In this document: positions 36,798 through 45,191 of the stretch, piece by piece
How positions within the stretch are numbered: the first letter of the stretch is position 1
Layout: every line of letters starts with the position of its first letter
Program-made: the position numbers and the translations under genes
Assembly (NCBI RefSeq): GCF_023161665.1
Contig: NZ_JALNTW010000008.1
Location: forward strand, 62,001-126,000
DNA length: 64,000 bases
Direction of reading: 5' to 3'
Source: Shewanella sp. 1CM18E
GTDB lineage: Bacteria > Pseudomonadota > Gammaproteobacteria > Enterobacterales > Shewanellaceae
The notes under the pieces: generated by a model
The model's database searches: none
Seen by the model: the letters and a program-made list of their open reading frames with translations, nothing else
What the model was told of the DNA's origin: nothing

Positions 36798-38540
36798 ATG
36801 ATATTTACCGTCGACAATGTAGTAGCAAAAAACTTACCCAAAATTAATCAAACACCTTGGCTATCTACGCCAACAAAAGCCATGTTGCGCTACTTGTTAA
36901 ACGAAAAAGAGTGCAATGATATCGCTAACCAATTTAGTTACTTAAAAGGCATAGATTTTGTTGAGCAAGTGCTAGCAAGTTTCAACTTCAACTACTCTGT
37001 ACCTAATAGCGAAATCGAGAACATCCCTTGTGAAGGTCGAGTGGTGATCTATGCTAATCACCCCATTGGATCGTTAGATGCGTTAGCGATGATAAAACTG
37101 ATTAGTAAAGTCAGACCCGATATTAAAGTTGTCGCCAACGAGCTGCTAATGGCATTAGAGCCAATGCACTCAATTTTGCTACCGGTAAGGAATATGACTG
37201 GCGGCACCCCAAAGCAACATCTGGACAATATTCATAAACACCTTAAAAATGAAGGCGCTGTACTTATCTTTCCCTCAGGAGAAGTCTCCAGACTGCGCCC
37301 GCAAGGTGTTGTCGATCTGCACTGGCACTCAGGCTTTGTAAAAATAGCCAAAGCATGCCAAGCCCCACTACTCCCCATGTACGCCGATGCTAAAAACTCT
37401 GCGACGTTTTATGGCGCGTCAATGATCTACAAGCCATTAGCCAGCCTATTGCTTGTCAAAGAGATGTTCAAACAAGCGCAAAAAACTATGCCTATTCGTA
37501 TTGGCGAATTAATTCCCAAAGAGGCACTAACCAGCAGTGATTTTGCACTAAAAACCAAAGTAAAGCTGCTAAAAAACCATTTGTACCGCATCGGTAAAAA
37601 TCGCAGCCCACTATTTAAAACTCAAAGCGCAATCGCGCATCCAGAGTCCCGTGGTGAACTGCAGGCCGCACTGCAACAGTGTGAGTTACTGGGTGAAACT
37701 CAAGACAGTAAAAAAATCTATCTTTACCGTCACAATGAAAGCAATCCGATTATGCGAGAGATTGGCCGTTTACGAGAAATCGCCTTTCGCGCAGTGGGCG
37801 AAGGTAGCGGCAAGCGCCGCGATACTGACAAATATGACGCCTATTATCTGCATTTAGTTCTGTGGGACCCTGAAGCGCTCGATATTGTCGGCTCTTACCG
37901 TTTTGCAGGTGCCAAACAAGTCCACCAGCAATATGGTAAAGATGCGCTATATAGCCAAAGCTTGTTCGAGTATAAACCCGAGTTTGCGAGGTATTTCGAG
38001 CAGGGGCTAGAGCTTGGCCGCAGCTTTGTACAACCCAAATATTGGGGTAAACGTAGCTTAGATTACTTATGGTTTGGTATCGGCGCCTTTTTAGTGCGTA
38101 ATCCTGAGTACCGTTACCTGTTTGGCCCGGTATCTTTGAGCGACCAAATACCTGAACGAGCGAAAGAGAAACTCATCCACTTTTATAAGACTCAGTTTGC
38201 CTGTCCAGAACGATTAGCAAGCTCTTTTAACCCTTACAGCTTTACCCAAAACCGAGAAGCAGAGCTGACAGAACAAAGTGATGGATTGGACTATAACGAT
38301 GGCTTTAAGCAGTTAAAACAAACGATGGCGAGCATGAATAGCGCTGTACCGGCTCTATTCAAACAATATGGCGAGCTATGCACTGACGGCGGTGTGCAGT
38401 TCCTTGATTTTGGTATTGACCCTGAATTTGGCGATTGTATCGATGGTTTAGTGTTAGTTGATACTCACAAACTCAAACCGAAAAAGCGCAGCCGTTATCT
38501 AGACTGCCATTTACCTGAACTGCAACTTACAGAAGACTAA
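36798..38540 (+). CDS. olsF: bifunctional OlsF-like acyltransferase (ornithine lipid synthesis candidate)
   Basis: The 580-residue protein joins two acyltransferase domains. The N-terminal half is PlsC-like, with VVIYANHPIGSLDALAM near residue 90 and GAVLIFPSGEVSRLRPQ near 160. The C-terminal half is of the GNAT/hemolysin (OlsB-like) type: MREIGRLREIAFRAVGEGSG, YDAYYLHLVLWDPEALDIVG and LGRSFVQPKYWGKRSLDYLW. This two-domain form is that of OlsF, which makes ornithine lipid from ornithine and two acyl-ACPs at the inner membrane. Shewanella-type bacteria are known to contain ornithine lipid. ATG at 36798 is chosen because AGG lies 7 bases upstream; a TTG nine codons earlier is weaker. The stop codon abuts the MITE repeat. 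Confidence 0.7.
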   Translation: MIFTVDNVVAKNLPKINQTPWLSTPTKAMLRYLLNEKECNDIANQFSYLKGIDFVEQVLASFNFNYSVPNSEIENIPCEGRVVIYANHPIGSLDALAMIKLISKVRPDIKVVANELLMALEPMHSILLPVRNMTGGTPKQHLDNIHKHLKNEGAVLIFPSGEVSRLRPQGVVDLHWHSGFVKIAKACQAPLLPMYADAKNSATFYGASMIYKPLASLLLVKEMFKQAQKTMPIRIGELIPKEALTSSDFALKTKVKLLKNHLYRIGKNRSPLFKTQSAIAHPESRGELQAALQQCELLGETQDSKKIYLYRHNESNPIMREIGRLREIAFRAVGEGSGKRRDTDKYDAYYLHLVLWDPEALDIVGSYRFAGAKQVHQQYGKDALYSQSLFEYKPEFARYFEQGLELGRSFVQPKYWGKRSLDYLWFGIGAFLVRNPEYRYLFGPVSLSDQIPERAKEKLIHFYKTQFACPERLASSFNPYSFTQNREAELTEQSDGLDYNDGFKQLKQTMASMNSAVPALFKQYGELCTDGGVQFLDFGIDPEFGDCIDGLVLVDTHKLKPKKRSRYLDCHLPELQLTED

Positions 38541-38967
38541 TACCAATCAGTATAAGAATTTGATCAACTCAGAACGATTTTTGGCAAACTAATTCAAGGC
38601 GAATAGCTGCAATAATGGTTATTCCCTTATAAAGCTATTCAACGCAGAAGTAGGCAGCCAAAAACGTTCCAGAATGGCGAGTTTTAGCGATTCTGATGCT
38701 GTGGCTCTTAATCAACAAGAGGGAGCTCGAACCTAGTTCAACTATGCTCTTCACTCGTTGCGAGCTGCATGGTCTTTAATGTTCCGGACATACATAAAAC
38801 ATTCCCTCCCTCCATGGAGGTCAGATGCAGCGAATATCATTAAAGCATGACTATATGGATGTAGGAGGTAGAGTAACGCAGGAGCAGTTACCGAGGAGCA
38901 CTTAATGACCTTGCCTCAAAACCGCTAAACTCTCGCTGAGTGGCTAAATGTTTATACTGATTGGTAT
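38540..38967. mobile_element. MITE-like element with 16-bp terminal inverted repeats
   Basis: ATACCAATCAGTATAA (38540-38555) returns in exact inverse as TTATACTGATTGGTAT (38952-38967), bounding 428 bp without a coding frame. Inside, GAACGATTTTTGGC (38572-38585) faces GCCAAAAACGTTC (38657-38669), and CCTCCATGGAGG (38809-38820) is a perfect palindrome. This is the form of a miniature inverted-repeat element. Its first base is the last base of the olsF-like stop codon. A TCCATGGAGG block also occurs at 35405-35414 in the structured element upstream. No target-site duplication can be stated with confidence. Confidence 0.65.
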
Positions 38968-39042
38968 AAAATTCAATCCATGAAAAACTTAGCTAATTAG
39001 TCACTGTAATCATGCGAGTGACAATGGCTTAAAGCTAAAAAC

Positions 39043-39074
39043 AAAAATGCCAGTCATTGATGACTGGCATTTTT
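39043..39074 (-). terminator. terminator after the purine permease gene
   Basis: AAAAATGCCAGTCA and TGACTGGCATTTTT form a perfect 14-bp stem with a TTGA loop. It functions for the leftward permease gene and is symmetrical enough for both directions. Confidence 0.9.
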
Positions 39075-39092
39075 AGCTTGTATGGTTAACCT

Positions 39093-39120
39093 CTAGCAAC
39101 TAGCAACTAGCAACTAGCAA
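39093..39120. repeat. four tandem CTAGCAA heptamers
   Basis: Four exact copies of CTAGCAA run head to tail between the permease stop and its terminator. Being outside the coding region, copy-number change would alter only the 3' untranslated RNA. Confidence 0.9.
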
Positions 39121-39130
39121 CGCTTACAGC

Positions 39131-40489
39131 TTAAATCGCCCAGCCACCCATATAAAATACTACTAAGCCGACAGTAATAGCTAACACGCCCGGCTTGATT
39201 AAACGCCATTCACCGCTACAAATACGGCCAATCACTAAGGTCACAAAGCCAAGCATAATACCAGTTACGATATTACAGCTTAGGATAATAAATACCGCAC
39301 AGGTCAAGCCGGCCATAGCATCCACTTTGTCATTAAAATCAAGCTTAGTGACATTGCTTAGCATCAATAAACCCACATACATTAATGCCGGTGCTGTTGC
39401 ATAAGCTGGAACAAGATAGCTTAGTGGAGCAAGGAACATCATCAGTAGGAAAAGTAAGCCTACGATTGTCGCTGTAAGACCGGTTTTACCACCTGCCGCC
39501 GTACCCGCTGCAGATTCAATATACACTGCAGCAGGTGCGCCGCCGACAGCGCCAGCAAAAATGCTACTGACTGAATCAGAAGTTAATGCTTTACCGCCGC
39601 CTACAATGTTGTCTTTTTCATCTAACAACTCTGCTTGGCCTGCAACCGCACGAATTGTGCCGGTAGCATCAAAGATTGCAGTCATTACAAGGGCTAATAC
39701 AATAGGTAAAACCACGGGGTTTAACGCGCCCATAATATCTAGCTGGCCGATAAGTGATTTGTCAGACATTAGATCTGGTAGCGCAAAGAACCCCTGATAG
39801 GTCACACTTGGATCAAATACTAATCCAAACACAGATAAAGCGATAATCACCAATAAAATACCGCCCGGCATGCCACGACGCTCAAGGCCAATTGTTGCAG
39901 CTAAGCCAATAATGGTGGCAATCACAGGCAAGCTATGAATATCACCCAGTGCCACTGGCAAGCCGGTATCATTGGCTACAATCAACTTAACGCTGTTGGT
40001 AGCAATCAATAATAAAAATAAGCCGATACCAATACCTGTGCCGTGGGCAATACCTTTAGGCAAATTAGTGAGTACCCACTGACGAACACCGGTCACACTG
40101 ACTAATGTAAACACGATACCCATCAAGAAGATTGCACCTAAAGTCACTGGAATTGAGATCCCTTGACCAAGTACCATACTAAATGCGGTAAATGCCGTGA
40201 GTGAAATTGCGCAGCCAATCGCCATCGGCATGTTGGCCCATAAACCCATTAACAGCGAGCCAAAGGCCGCAATTAAACAGGTAGCAACGAATACAGCACC
40301 AGTGTCGAATCCCGCCGCGCCTAACATGTTTGGCACAACGATAACCGAGTAAACCATAGCGAGGAAGGTGGTAAGGCCTGCAATGACTTCACATCTTAAT
40401 GTGCTGCCACGAGCTGTAATATTGAAGTAACGATCCAGAAATGAATCGGTGGGAGTTGTAGCGCTTGTTAGAGTCTGCTCAGACTTCAT
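39131..40489 (-). CDS. AzgA-type purine permease (NCS2; adenine/guanine/hypoxanthine)
   Basis: The 452-residue protein has about 12-14 membrane helices. Its start, FFDRYF-like [20 protein letters not shown], and the segments [26 protein letters not shown] [34 protein letters not shown] and [19 protein letters not shown] are characteristic of the AzgA/GhxP/AdeP group of proton-driven purine-base importers. Which base is taken up cannot be decided by eye. A structured leader lies upstream and no PurR box was found. The gene stands alone with a strong terminator. Confidence 0.88.
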   Translation of the reverse strand: MKSEQTLTSATTPTDSFLDRYFNITARGSTLRCEVIAGLTTFLAMVYSVIVVPNMLGAAGFDTGAVFVATCLIAAFGSLLMGLWANMPMAIGCAISLTAFTAFSMVLGQGISIPVTLGAIFLMGIVFTLVSVTGVRQWVLTNLPKGIAHGTGIGIGLFLLLIATNSVKLIVANDTGLPVALGDIHSLPVIATIIGLAATIGLERRGMPGGILLVIIALSVFGLVFDPSVTYQGFFALPDLMSDKSLIGQLDIMGALNPVVLPIVLALVMTAIFDATGTIRAVAGQAELLDEKDNIVGGGKALTSDSVSSIFAGAVGGAPAAVYIESAAGTAAGGKTGLTATIVGLLFLLMMFLAPLSYLVPAYATAPALMYVGLLMLSNVTKLDFNDKVDAMAGLTCAVFIILSCNIVTGIMLGFVTLVIGRICSGEWRLIKPGVLAITVGLVVFYMGGWAI

Positions 40490-40522
40490 AATTGTTATAC
40501 CTTTTGATCTCTTAAATTGGGT

Positions 40523-40628
40523 AAAACCAACTGAGGTAAGTCGGTTACTCGGCTATGGCAGGTAGAGCCCCAATTCAATAGATTGGGTGAGAGATCCACT
40601 TACGCTTATAAAAGCGGCAGTGACCTGC
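40523..40628 (-). promoter_or_regulatory. structured leader (three-way junction) before the purine permease
   Basis: On the minus-strand transcript GCAGGT (from 40628) pairs with ACCTGC (to 40558). Inside lie two hairpins, CGCTT-TTAT-AAGCG and CCCAAT-CTATTGA-ATTGGG. Downstream a further hairpin, AACCGAC with GTTGGTT (one wobble or mismatch), lies close to the gene. A closing stem with two inner stems resembles a three-way-junction aptamer with an expression platform, fitting a riboswitch before a purine transporter. The loop and junction sequences of the classical purine riboswitch are absent. Confidence 0.4.
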
Positions 40629-40686
40629 GAGCAATATGCCTGGTAAAATTTACTCTTACCAACACAGCCTTTGTTGGCGCGGAGTG

Positions 40687-40703
40687 TACAGCAATCAGCT
40701 GTA
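40687..40703. promoter_or_regulatory. TACAGC-AATCA-GCTGTA inverted repeat
   Basis: A perfect 6-bp inverted repeat with a 5-base centre lies about 200 bases before the permease start, close to a possible TTGACT -35 element on the minus strand. It could be an operator. Confidence 0.3.
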
Positions 40704-40743
40704 GGGAAATAGTCAACTAAAAGCTTTTTTGATTCGTATCAAT

Positions 40744-40776
40744 AAAAAAATGCCCACACGAGTAAACGCTGGGCAT
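40744..40776 (-). terminator. terminator after the second RhlE helicase gene
   Basis: On the minus strand ATGCCCA and TGGGCAT form a 7-bp stem followed directly by a run of seven T. It lies 70 bases after the helicase stop. Confidence 0.75.
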
Positions 40777-40844
40777 CAATATCAACCACTATGCAGGCAA
40801 AATAACCACTACACGGGCAAAATGGCTTTAATGCCGATATGTTA

Positions 40845-42077
40845 TTAACGGCGCTTCTTACCACCTAAAGCGCGTTTTTTAGCTCTTTGCCTTTGTGCTG
40901 CTTTACTATTTTTACGGCTTGGTTCTTCCATCTTAGTGAGATCCGGCTCAAATCCTGGTAACCATTGCTGCGGTAATCGCTTATCGAGTACTGTTTCAAC
41001 TTCTTCAAGCAACAAGGCATCATCTTCACTATAAAGAGTGATAGCCTTACCTGTGTTGCCCGCGCGGCCTGTGCGACCGATGCGGTGCACGTAATCTTCA
41101 GCCACAAATGGGATTTCATAGTTAACCACGACTTTTAGCTCAACAATATTAAGGCCGCGAGCAGCAACATCGGTTGCCACTAATGCTTTGATCTTACCTT
41201 GCTTAAAATCATTGAGCACTTGCTCACGTGCGCCTTGGCCTAAATCCCCATGAAACGCTTTTGTTTCTATGCCGGCTGCTGTCATTTTTTGACAGATTTG
41301 ATCGGCCGTTTGCTTTTTACGGCTAAAAATCAATACTTGATGCCAATCATTCTTGCTAATCAAATAACTAATTAATGCTGTTTTACGGTCGCTATCAACC
41401 GCATAAACAATTTGCTCAACGTTGTGGGCTGCGCTATTAGCTTTATCGACCTCAATTCTTATGGGCTTTTGTAGTAGTTTTTTACTTAAATCATAAATCG
41501 CTGAGCTAAAGGTCGCAGAAAATAGCAAGGTCTGACGCTTTGCTGGCAACTGCTTTAAAATCGCGCTGATCTCATCCATAAAACCCATATCTAGCATACG
41601 GTCGGCTTCATCAAACACTAAGTGTTCAATGCTAGAAAGATTTAGTGAACCACGGCGTACATGATCGAGTAACCGCCCCGGTGTTGCGACAATAACATCA
41701 ACACCCGCGGCCAATTTAGTGGCTTGAGCATCAATACTGACGCCACCATAAATCACTAAGCTACTAATGCCGGTATTAATCGCGTATTGGCTAACATTGC
41801 TATTAACTTGCACTGCAAGTTCACGAGTTGGGGTGAGTACCAACACGGAGGCTCGTTTCGATGTTGCGTCGTTAACTGGTTTATCAAGTAACAGTTGCAG
41901 CAAAGGCAAGGTAAATGCCGCTGTTTTGCCGGTTCCTGTCTGCGCACTTGCCATAAGATCTTGACCTGACAATATCGCAGGGATCGCCTCAGCTTGAATT
42001 GCCGTAGGCTGTTGATAACCTTTTTCGGTTAGTACACTTAGAAGTTTGTCACTTAAAGCAAGTGATGAAAATGACAC
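40845..42077 (-). CDS. rhlE: DEAD-box RNA helicase RhlE
   Basis: The 410-residue protein opens with the RhlE-type FSSLALSDKLLSVLTEKGYQ and carries all DEAD-box motifs: SAQTGTGKT, PTRELA, TPGR, FDEADRM, SATF, TDVAARGLN and HRIGRTGR, with a basic tail (KNSKAAQRQRAKKRALGGKK). GTG at 42077 is chosen because AGGAC lies 7 bases upstream and the family starts with this VSFSSL; a longer frame would add 24 hydrophobic, unconserved residues. It likely acts in ribosome assembly or RNA turnover. It is shorter than the helicase at 14.7 kb. Confidence 0.92.
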   Translation of the reverse strand: MSFSSLALSDKLLSVLTEKGYQQPTAIQAEAIPAILSGQDLMASAQTGTGKTAAFTLPLLQLLLDKPVNDATSKRASVLVLTPTRELAVQVNSNVSQYAINTGISSLVIYGGVSIDAQATKLAAGVDVIVATPGRLLDHVRRGSLNLSSIEHLVFDEADRMLDMGFMDEISAILKQLPAKRQTLLFSATFSSAIYDLSKKLLQKPIRIEVDKANSAAHNVEQIVYAVDSDRKTALISYLISKNDWHQVLIFSRKKQTADQICQKMTAAGIETKAFHGDLGQGAREQVLNDFKQGKIKALVATDVAARGLNIVELKVVVNYEIPFVAEDYVHRIGRTGRAGNTGKAITLYSEDDALLLEEVETVLDKRLPQQWLPGFEPDLTKMEEPSRKNSKAAQRQRAKKRALGGKKRR

Positions 42078-42394
42078 GCTGACAGTCCTTGATAAAAACA
42101 GTTTAATTAGCCGAGAGTTTACCAGAAAAAACCACAAAGCCTGCAGCATTCAATCTAGCAGCTACTCAGTAAAAGCAAACAATACTCAAATTAAGCTCAG
42201 CGTTACAGGTAGCGTATTAATATCGCTCCTAATATAGACACTCGATTTAAGACCGTCCTAATAAGGACATTCCTGCTTAGTGAGCCGAGTTTGGCTTAGC
42301 TTTTATAACCCGTTCGGTCTTTGCACATCGGCGCTACACTCATGTGAAACTGTCGCAGCATCAATGGAGCTCTGATAAATTTTCACACCTGCTT

Positions 42395-42410
42395 TGTGAT
42401 GAAGCTCACA
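42395..42410. promoter_or_regulatory. candidate CRP box between rhlE and the ygjV-like gene
   Basis: TGTGA-TGAAGC-TCACA matches the CRP consensus (TGTGA-N6-TCACA) with no mismatch. It lies in the 449-base gap between divergent genes, about 117 bases before the ygjV-like start. The rest of the gap is featureless. Confidence 0.5.
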
Positions 42411-42526
42411 ACCATAAAAATCAACGCTCAATAAATCAGCAGCAACACGCGAGCGATCACAGTATCGAGGGCTAAAAAGTAGACAATGGCGCTCCGTTTT
42501 TATTGGCTATTAGGTTTTGCGGTTTA

Positions 42527-43072
42527 GTGTTCGAGTTATCACATCAAAGTTTATTATGGGTACAAGCGTTAGGCTTTGTGTCGATGGCGGTAGGTTGGTG
42601 GGCCAACGCACAAAAAAATGATCAACACCTTCTTAGTGGCAATCTCGTCGCCTCCGGTTTAACCGCAATGCATCTTGGTTTACTCGGCAGTAACTTAGGC
42701 CTGTTTAACCAATTACTCAATATGGTGCGCTTTGCAATTTGTCGTAGCCGCACCACTCGCGCTAAGCGCAGTTCAATTTACCTGCCATTAGTGTTTGCTA
42801 GCCTTGCCTTTTTACAAGGACTGCTTTGGGCTAATCACTGGGCAGAGTGGTGCGCCGTTGCAAGTGCAGTGCTAATGAGCTTTGCACTATTTTATGCCAA
42901 AGGCGCGCAATTACGCATCGCGATGTTAATCAGTAATCTACTTAATTTAGCGCTATCAATCTATTTGATGTCTTGGTCGGGGATTGCCTATCAAGTGGTT
43001 ACGATTTTGATTTTAAGCTATGCGCTTTTGCCATTAAAAAGCTCAGGCTATGCGGAAAAACCTGCAGCTTAA
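42527..43072 (+). CDS. YgjV-like membrane protein
   Basis: The product of about 181 residues has five or six hydrophobic helices (LLWVQALGFVSMAVGWWAN, GLTAMHLGLLGSNLGLF, AFLQ-type and LLNLALSIYLMSWSGIA) and an NxVRxxI-like NMVRFAICRSRTTRAKR segment, as in YgjV (Imp-YgjV) proteins. Function is unknown. The start is unsure: GTG at 42527 gives FELSHQSLLW as first residues, but only weak ribosome-site bases precede it; a TTG at 42503 would add eight residues. An ATG at 42486 in another frame stops after 13 codons. Confidence 0.65.
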   Translation: MFELSHQSLLWVQALGFVSMAVGWWANAQKNDQHLLSGNLVASGLTAMHLGLLGSNLGLFNQLLNMVRFAICRSRTTRAKRSSIYLPLVFASLAFLQGLLWANHWAEWCAVASAVLMSFALFYAKGAQLRIAMLISNLLNLALSIYLMSWSGIAYQVVTILILSYALLPLKSSGYAEKPAA

Positions 43073-43222
43073 GCTGTACTCAAAATCAACTTAGTTTTTT
43101 TGCCTACACTACAAATTTGTACAAACACAAGCAGTTAGCTTATGATTACGCTCAATTGGCAATATAAAGATTATAAATAGGAACACGCGACAGTAGAAAA
43201 AACTGCCCGCACAAGGATTGAT

Positions 43223-43582
43223 ATGGATGAGAGACGACAGTTTTCAAGGTTAAATCTAACCTCTGATGCAAAACTGATTAGTGGCGAAAATCAATGGCAA
43301 ACTCAGCTGTTAGATATCAGCCTCAACGGCGCGCTTATCAAGCAGCCTCAGGAATTAACACTTGCTTGCCAGTCGCTCACTCTGGAGTTTATGATCCACG
43401 ATTCTGACATTTGTGTGCAAATGCAGGTCCGTATTGTGCACCAAAAGAACCAGCAACTCGGTTTAGCCTGTTTACATATTGATGTCGAAAGTATTAGTCA
43501 TCTGCGCCGATTACTCGAGCTAAACTTGGGTGATGCGTCGCTATTAGATAGAGAATTAGAAAGGCTTTTTGGTTTGAATTAA
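43223..43582 (+). CDS. short PilZ-domain c-di-GMP receptor
   Basis: The 119-residue protein is a single PilZ domain with both binding motifs intact: ERRQFSR (RxxxR type) at the start and DISLNGA (DxSxxG) near residue 30. A strong AAGGA ribosome site lies before the ATG. PilZ proteins bind c-di-GMP and alter motility, adhesion or enzyme activity. It sits beside radA (convergent) and near a second, much larger PilZ gene. Confidence 0.9.
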   Translation: MDERRQFSRLNLTSDAKLISGENQWQTQLLDISLNGALIKQPQELTLACQSLTLEFMIHDSDICVQMQVRIVHQKNQQLGLACLHIDVESISHLRRLLELNLGDASLLDRELERLFGLN

Positions 43583-43625
43583 CAGATCCAAAATCAAGAA
43601 CAAAAGCTAGCAACTATCTATACAA

Positions 43626-43651
43626 AAACACCGCAATTAATTGCGGTGTTT
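43626..43651. terminator. bidirectional terminator between pilZ and radA
   Basis: AAACACCGCAA and TTGCGGTGTTT form an 11-bp stem with a TTAA loop between two convergent genes. Confidence 0.8.
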
Positions 43652-43667
43652 GTCGTTTAAATCATAA

Positions 43668-45041
43668 TTAATTAATCAATTCAAGCAACTCGTGAATCGT
43701 CTTCACCGGGATAATTTTTGCTCCAGCGCCTTCCATTGACTTATGGTAGTTACGAAAAGGAATGAAGATCTCGGTAAAGCCATGCTGGATCGCCTCTCGA
43801 ACTCGAGGTACACCGCTGTCAATAGGACGCACATCGCCATTAAGGCTCAACTCCCCCATAATACAAGTGGTTCTTGGCACAACAAAATCATTCAAACTAC
43901 TCAATAATGCCGTTACCAAGGCTAAATCGATACAGGTTTCAGACTCATCAATTTTAAGGCCGCCAACCAAATTAAAGTAGGTATCATGGAAAATCTTGGT
44001 TTTTGTATGCTTACGCAAAATTCCGGTTAGCATTTTTATCCGGTTCATGTTCAATCCCACGCACACTCGCTGAGGAAATTCAGCTTCAGTTTCAGTGGTT
44101 AAACATTGGATCTCCAGCAGCAGATTACGATTACCTTTACGGATACAAGTAATAGCAGCGCCAGGTGACTCAGTGGTTGAGCCAGACAAGAAGATTTCGC
44201 TCGGGTTATCAACACTTATCATTCCCCGCTCTGTCATCTTAAAAATACCCACGGTATCGACATCACCAAAACGGTTCTTATTAGCTCTTAATGTGCGCAC
44301 TTGACCGTCATTACACTCGATATGAGTTAGGCAATCCACAATATGGATTAACGTCTGCGGGCCCGCGGTTTCATTATTCTTGTTCACATGAGCCACTAAA
44401 AACATGGTCACATTGTTTTGTTTACAATACTGGGTTAATGCTTGTGCACTGCCCTTAACTTGCGATGGTGATCCCGGGCTACCATTGGCTAAGTCGGTAA
44501 CAACAGCTTGAATTGAGTCGATAACGGCAAACTTAATCTGCTTATCTTCAAGCTCTGCAATAATCGCTTCAACACTGGTTTCAGCCATAAGGTATAAATT
44601 GTCTTCATTGCAATCTAACTTAAGACGATTAACCCTATTTTTAAACTGTGATAATGATTCTTCGGCAGTACAGTATAACGATGGCATCAGCTGCGACATA
44701 CGCGATACTAAATCCGACAGAATAGTGGTTTTACCCGCACCAGGATCGCCAGAAATAATATTCACCGAGCCTGTTGTAAGCCCGCCGCAAAGTACGCGGT
44801 CAAGCTCGCCAATGCCGGTTAGCATTTTCTCGGCTTCAAACTCTTCAATTTCATTTAGCTTTTTTGAACCACCGCCCACAGCACCGGCATAACCTGCTAC
44901 AGTAGCTCTGGTTGGCTTAGCTAATGAGATTTTTAACTCACTAATGGTGTTCCACTCTTGGCACGCACTGCACTGCCCCTGCCAACGAGGAAAATCTTGA
45001 CCACATTCATTACATACAAACGCTGTTTTATTCTTTGCCAT
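43668..45041 (-). CDS. radA: DNA repair protein RadA (Sms)
   Basis: The 457-residue protein has the RadA order: an N-terminal zinc finger (CNECGQDFPRWQGQCSAC), a RecA-like ATPase with SGDPGAGKTT and VIDSIQAVV, the family-specific ANKNRFG motif near residue 245 and a Lon-like C-terminal domain (VGGLKIDESETCIDLAL, GELSLNGDVRPI). RadA promotes branch migration in recombination. The ATPase core is rather divergent (AEES for the usual GEES, VAHVNKNN for VGHVTKDG). ATG at 45041 is chosen because MAKNKTAFVCNECG is the family start; an upstream start would add 34 unrelated residues. Confidence 0.93.
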   Translation of the reverse strand: MAKNKTAFVCNECGQDFPRWQGQCSACQEWNTISELKISLAKPTRATVAGYAGAVGGGSKKLNEIEEFEAEKMLTGIGELDRVLCGGLTTGSVNIISGDPGAGKTTILSDLVSRMSQLMPSLYCTAEESLSQFKNRVNRLKLDCNEDNLYLMAETSVEAIIAELEDKQIKFAVIDSIQAVVTDLANGSPGSPSQVKGSAQALTQYCKQNNVTMFLVAHVNKNNETAGPQTLIHIVDCLTHIECNDGQVRTLRANKNRFGDVDTVGIFKMTERGMISVDNPSEIFLSGSTTESPGAAITCIRKGNRNLLLEIQCLTTETEAEFPQRVCVGLNMNRIKMLTGILRKHTKTKIFHDTYFNLVGGLKIDESETCIDLALVTALLSSLNDFVVPRTTCIMGELSLNGDVRPIDSGVPRVREAIQHGFTEIFIPFRNYHKSMEGAGAKIIPVKTIHELLELIN

Positions 45042-45191
45042 AACCGCTTCTAAATTGCATAAATCGGTAAAGTAACGACTAGATAGGCCGATACTTATAT
45101 AATATCCGAGGGATAAGCGAGTATCCCCCTTAGTTATTGCCACTGAGCCTATCAGCCATTGGCCTTATTATCATCCAAAAAGAAGTATTTA

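Noticed and set aside
39093..39120. CRISPR-like repeat
   Set aside because: Units are seven bases and directly adjacent, with no spacers.
40490..40740. PurR box or standard purine riboswitch before the purine permease
   Set aside because: No GCAAACGTTTGC-like palindrome and no conserved purine aptamer junction was found, so only a generic structured leader is reported.
42486..42527. Frameshift at the start of the ygjV-like gene
   Set aside because: The ATG at 42486 stops after 13 codons and its peptide is not clearly homologous, so an alternative start downstream explains the gene without a frameshift.
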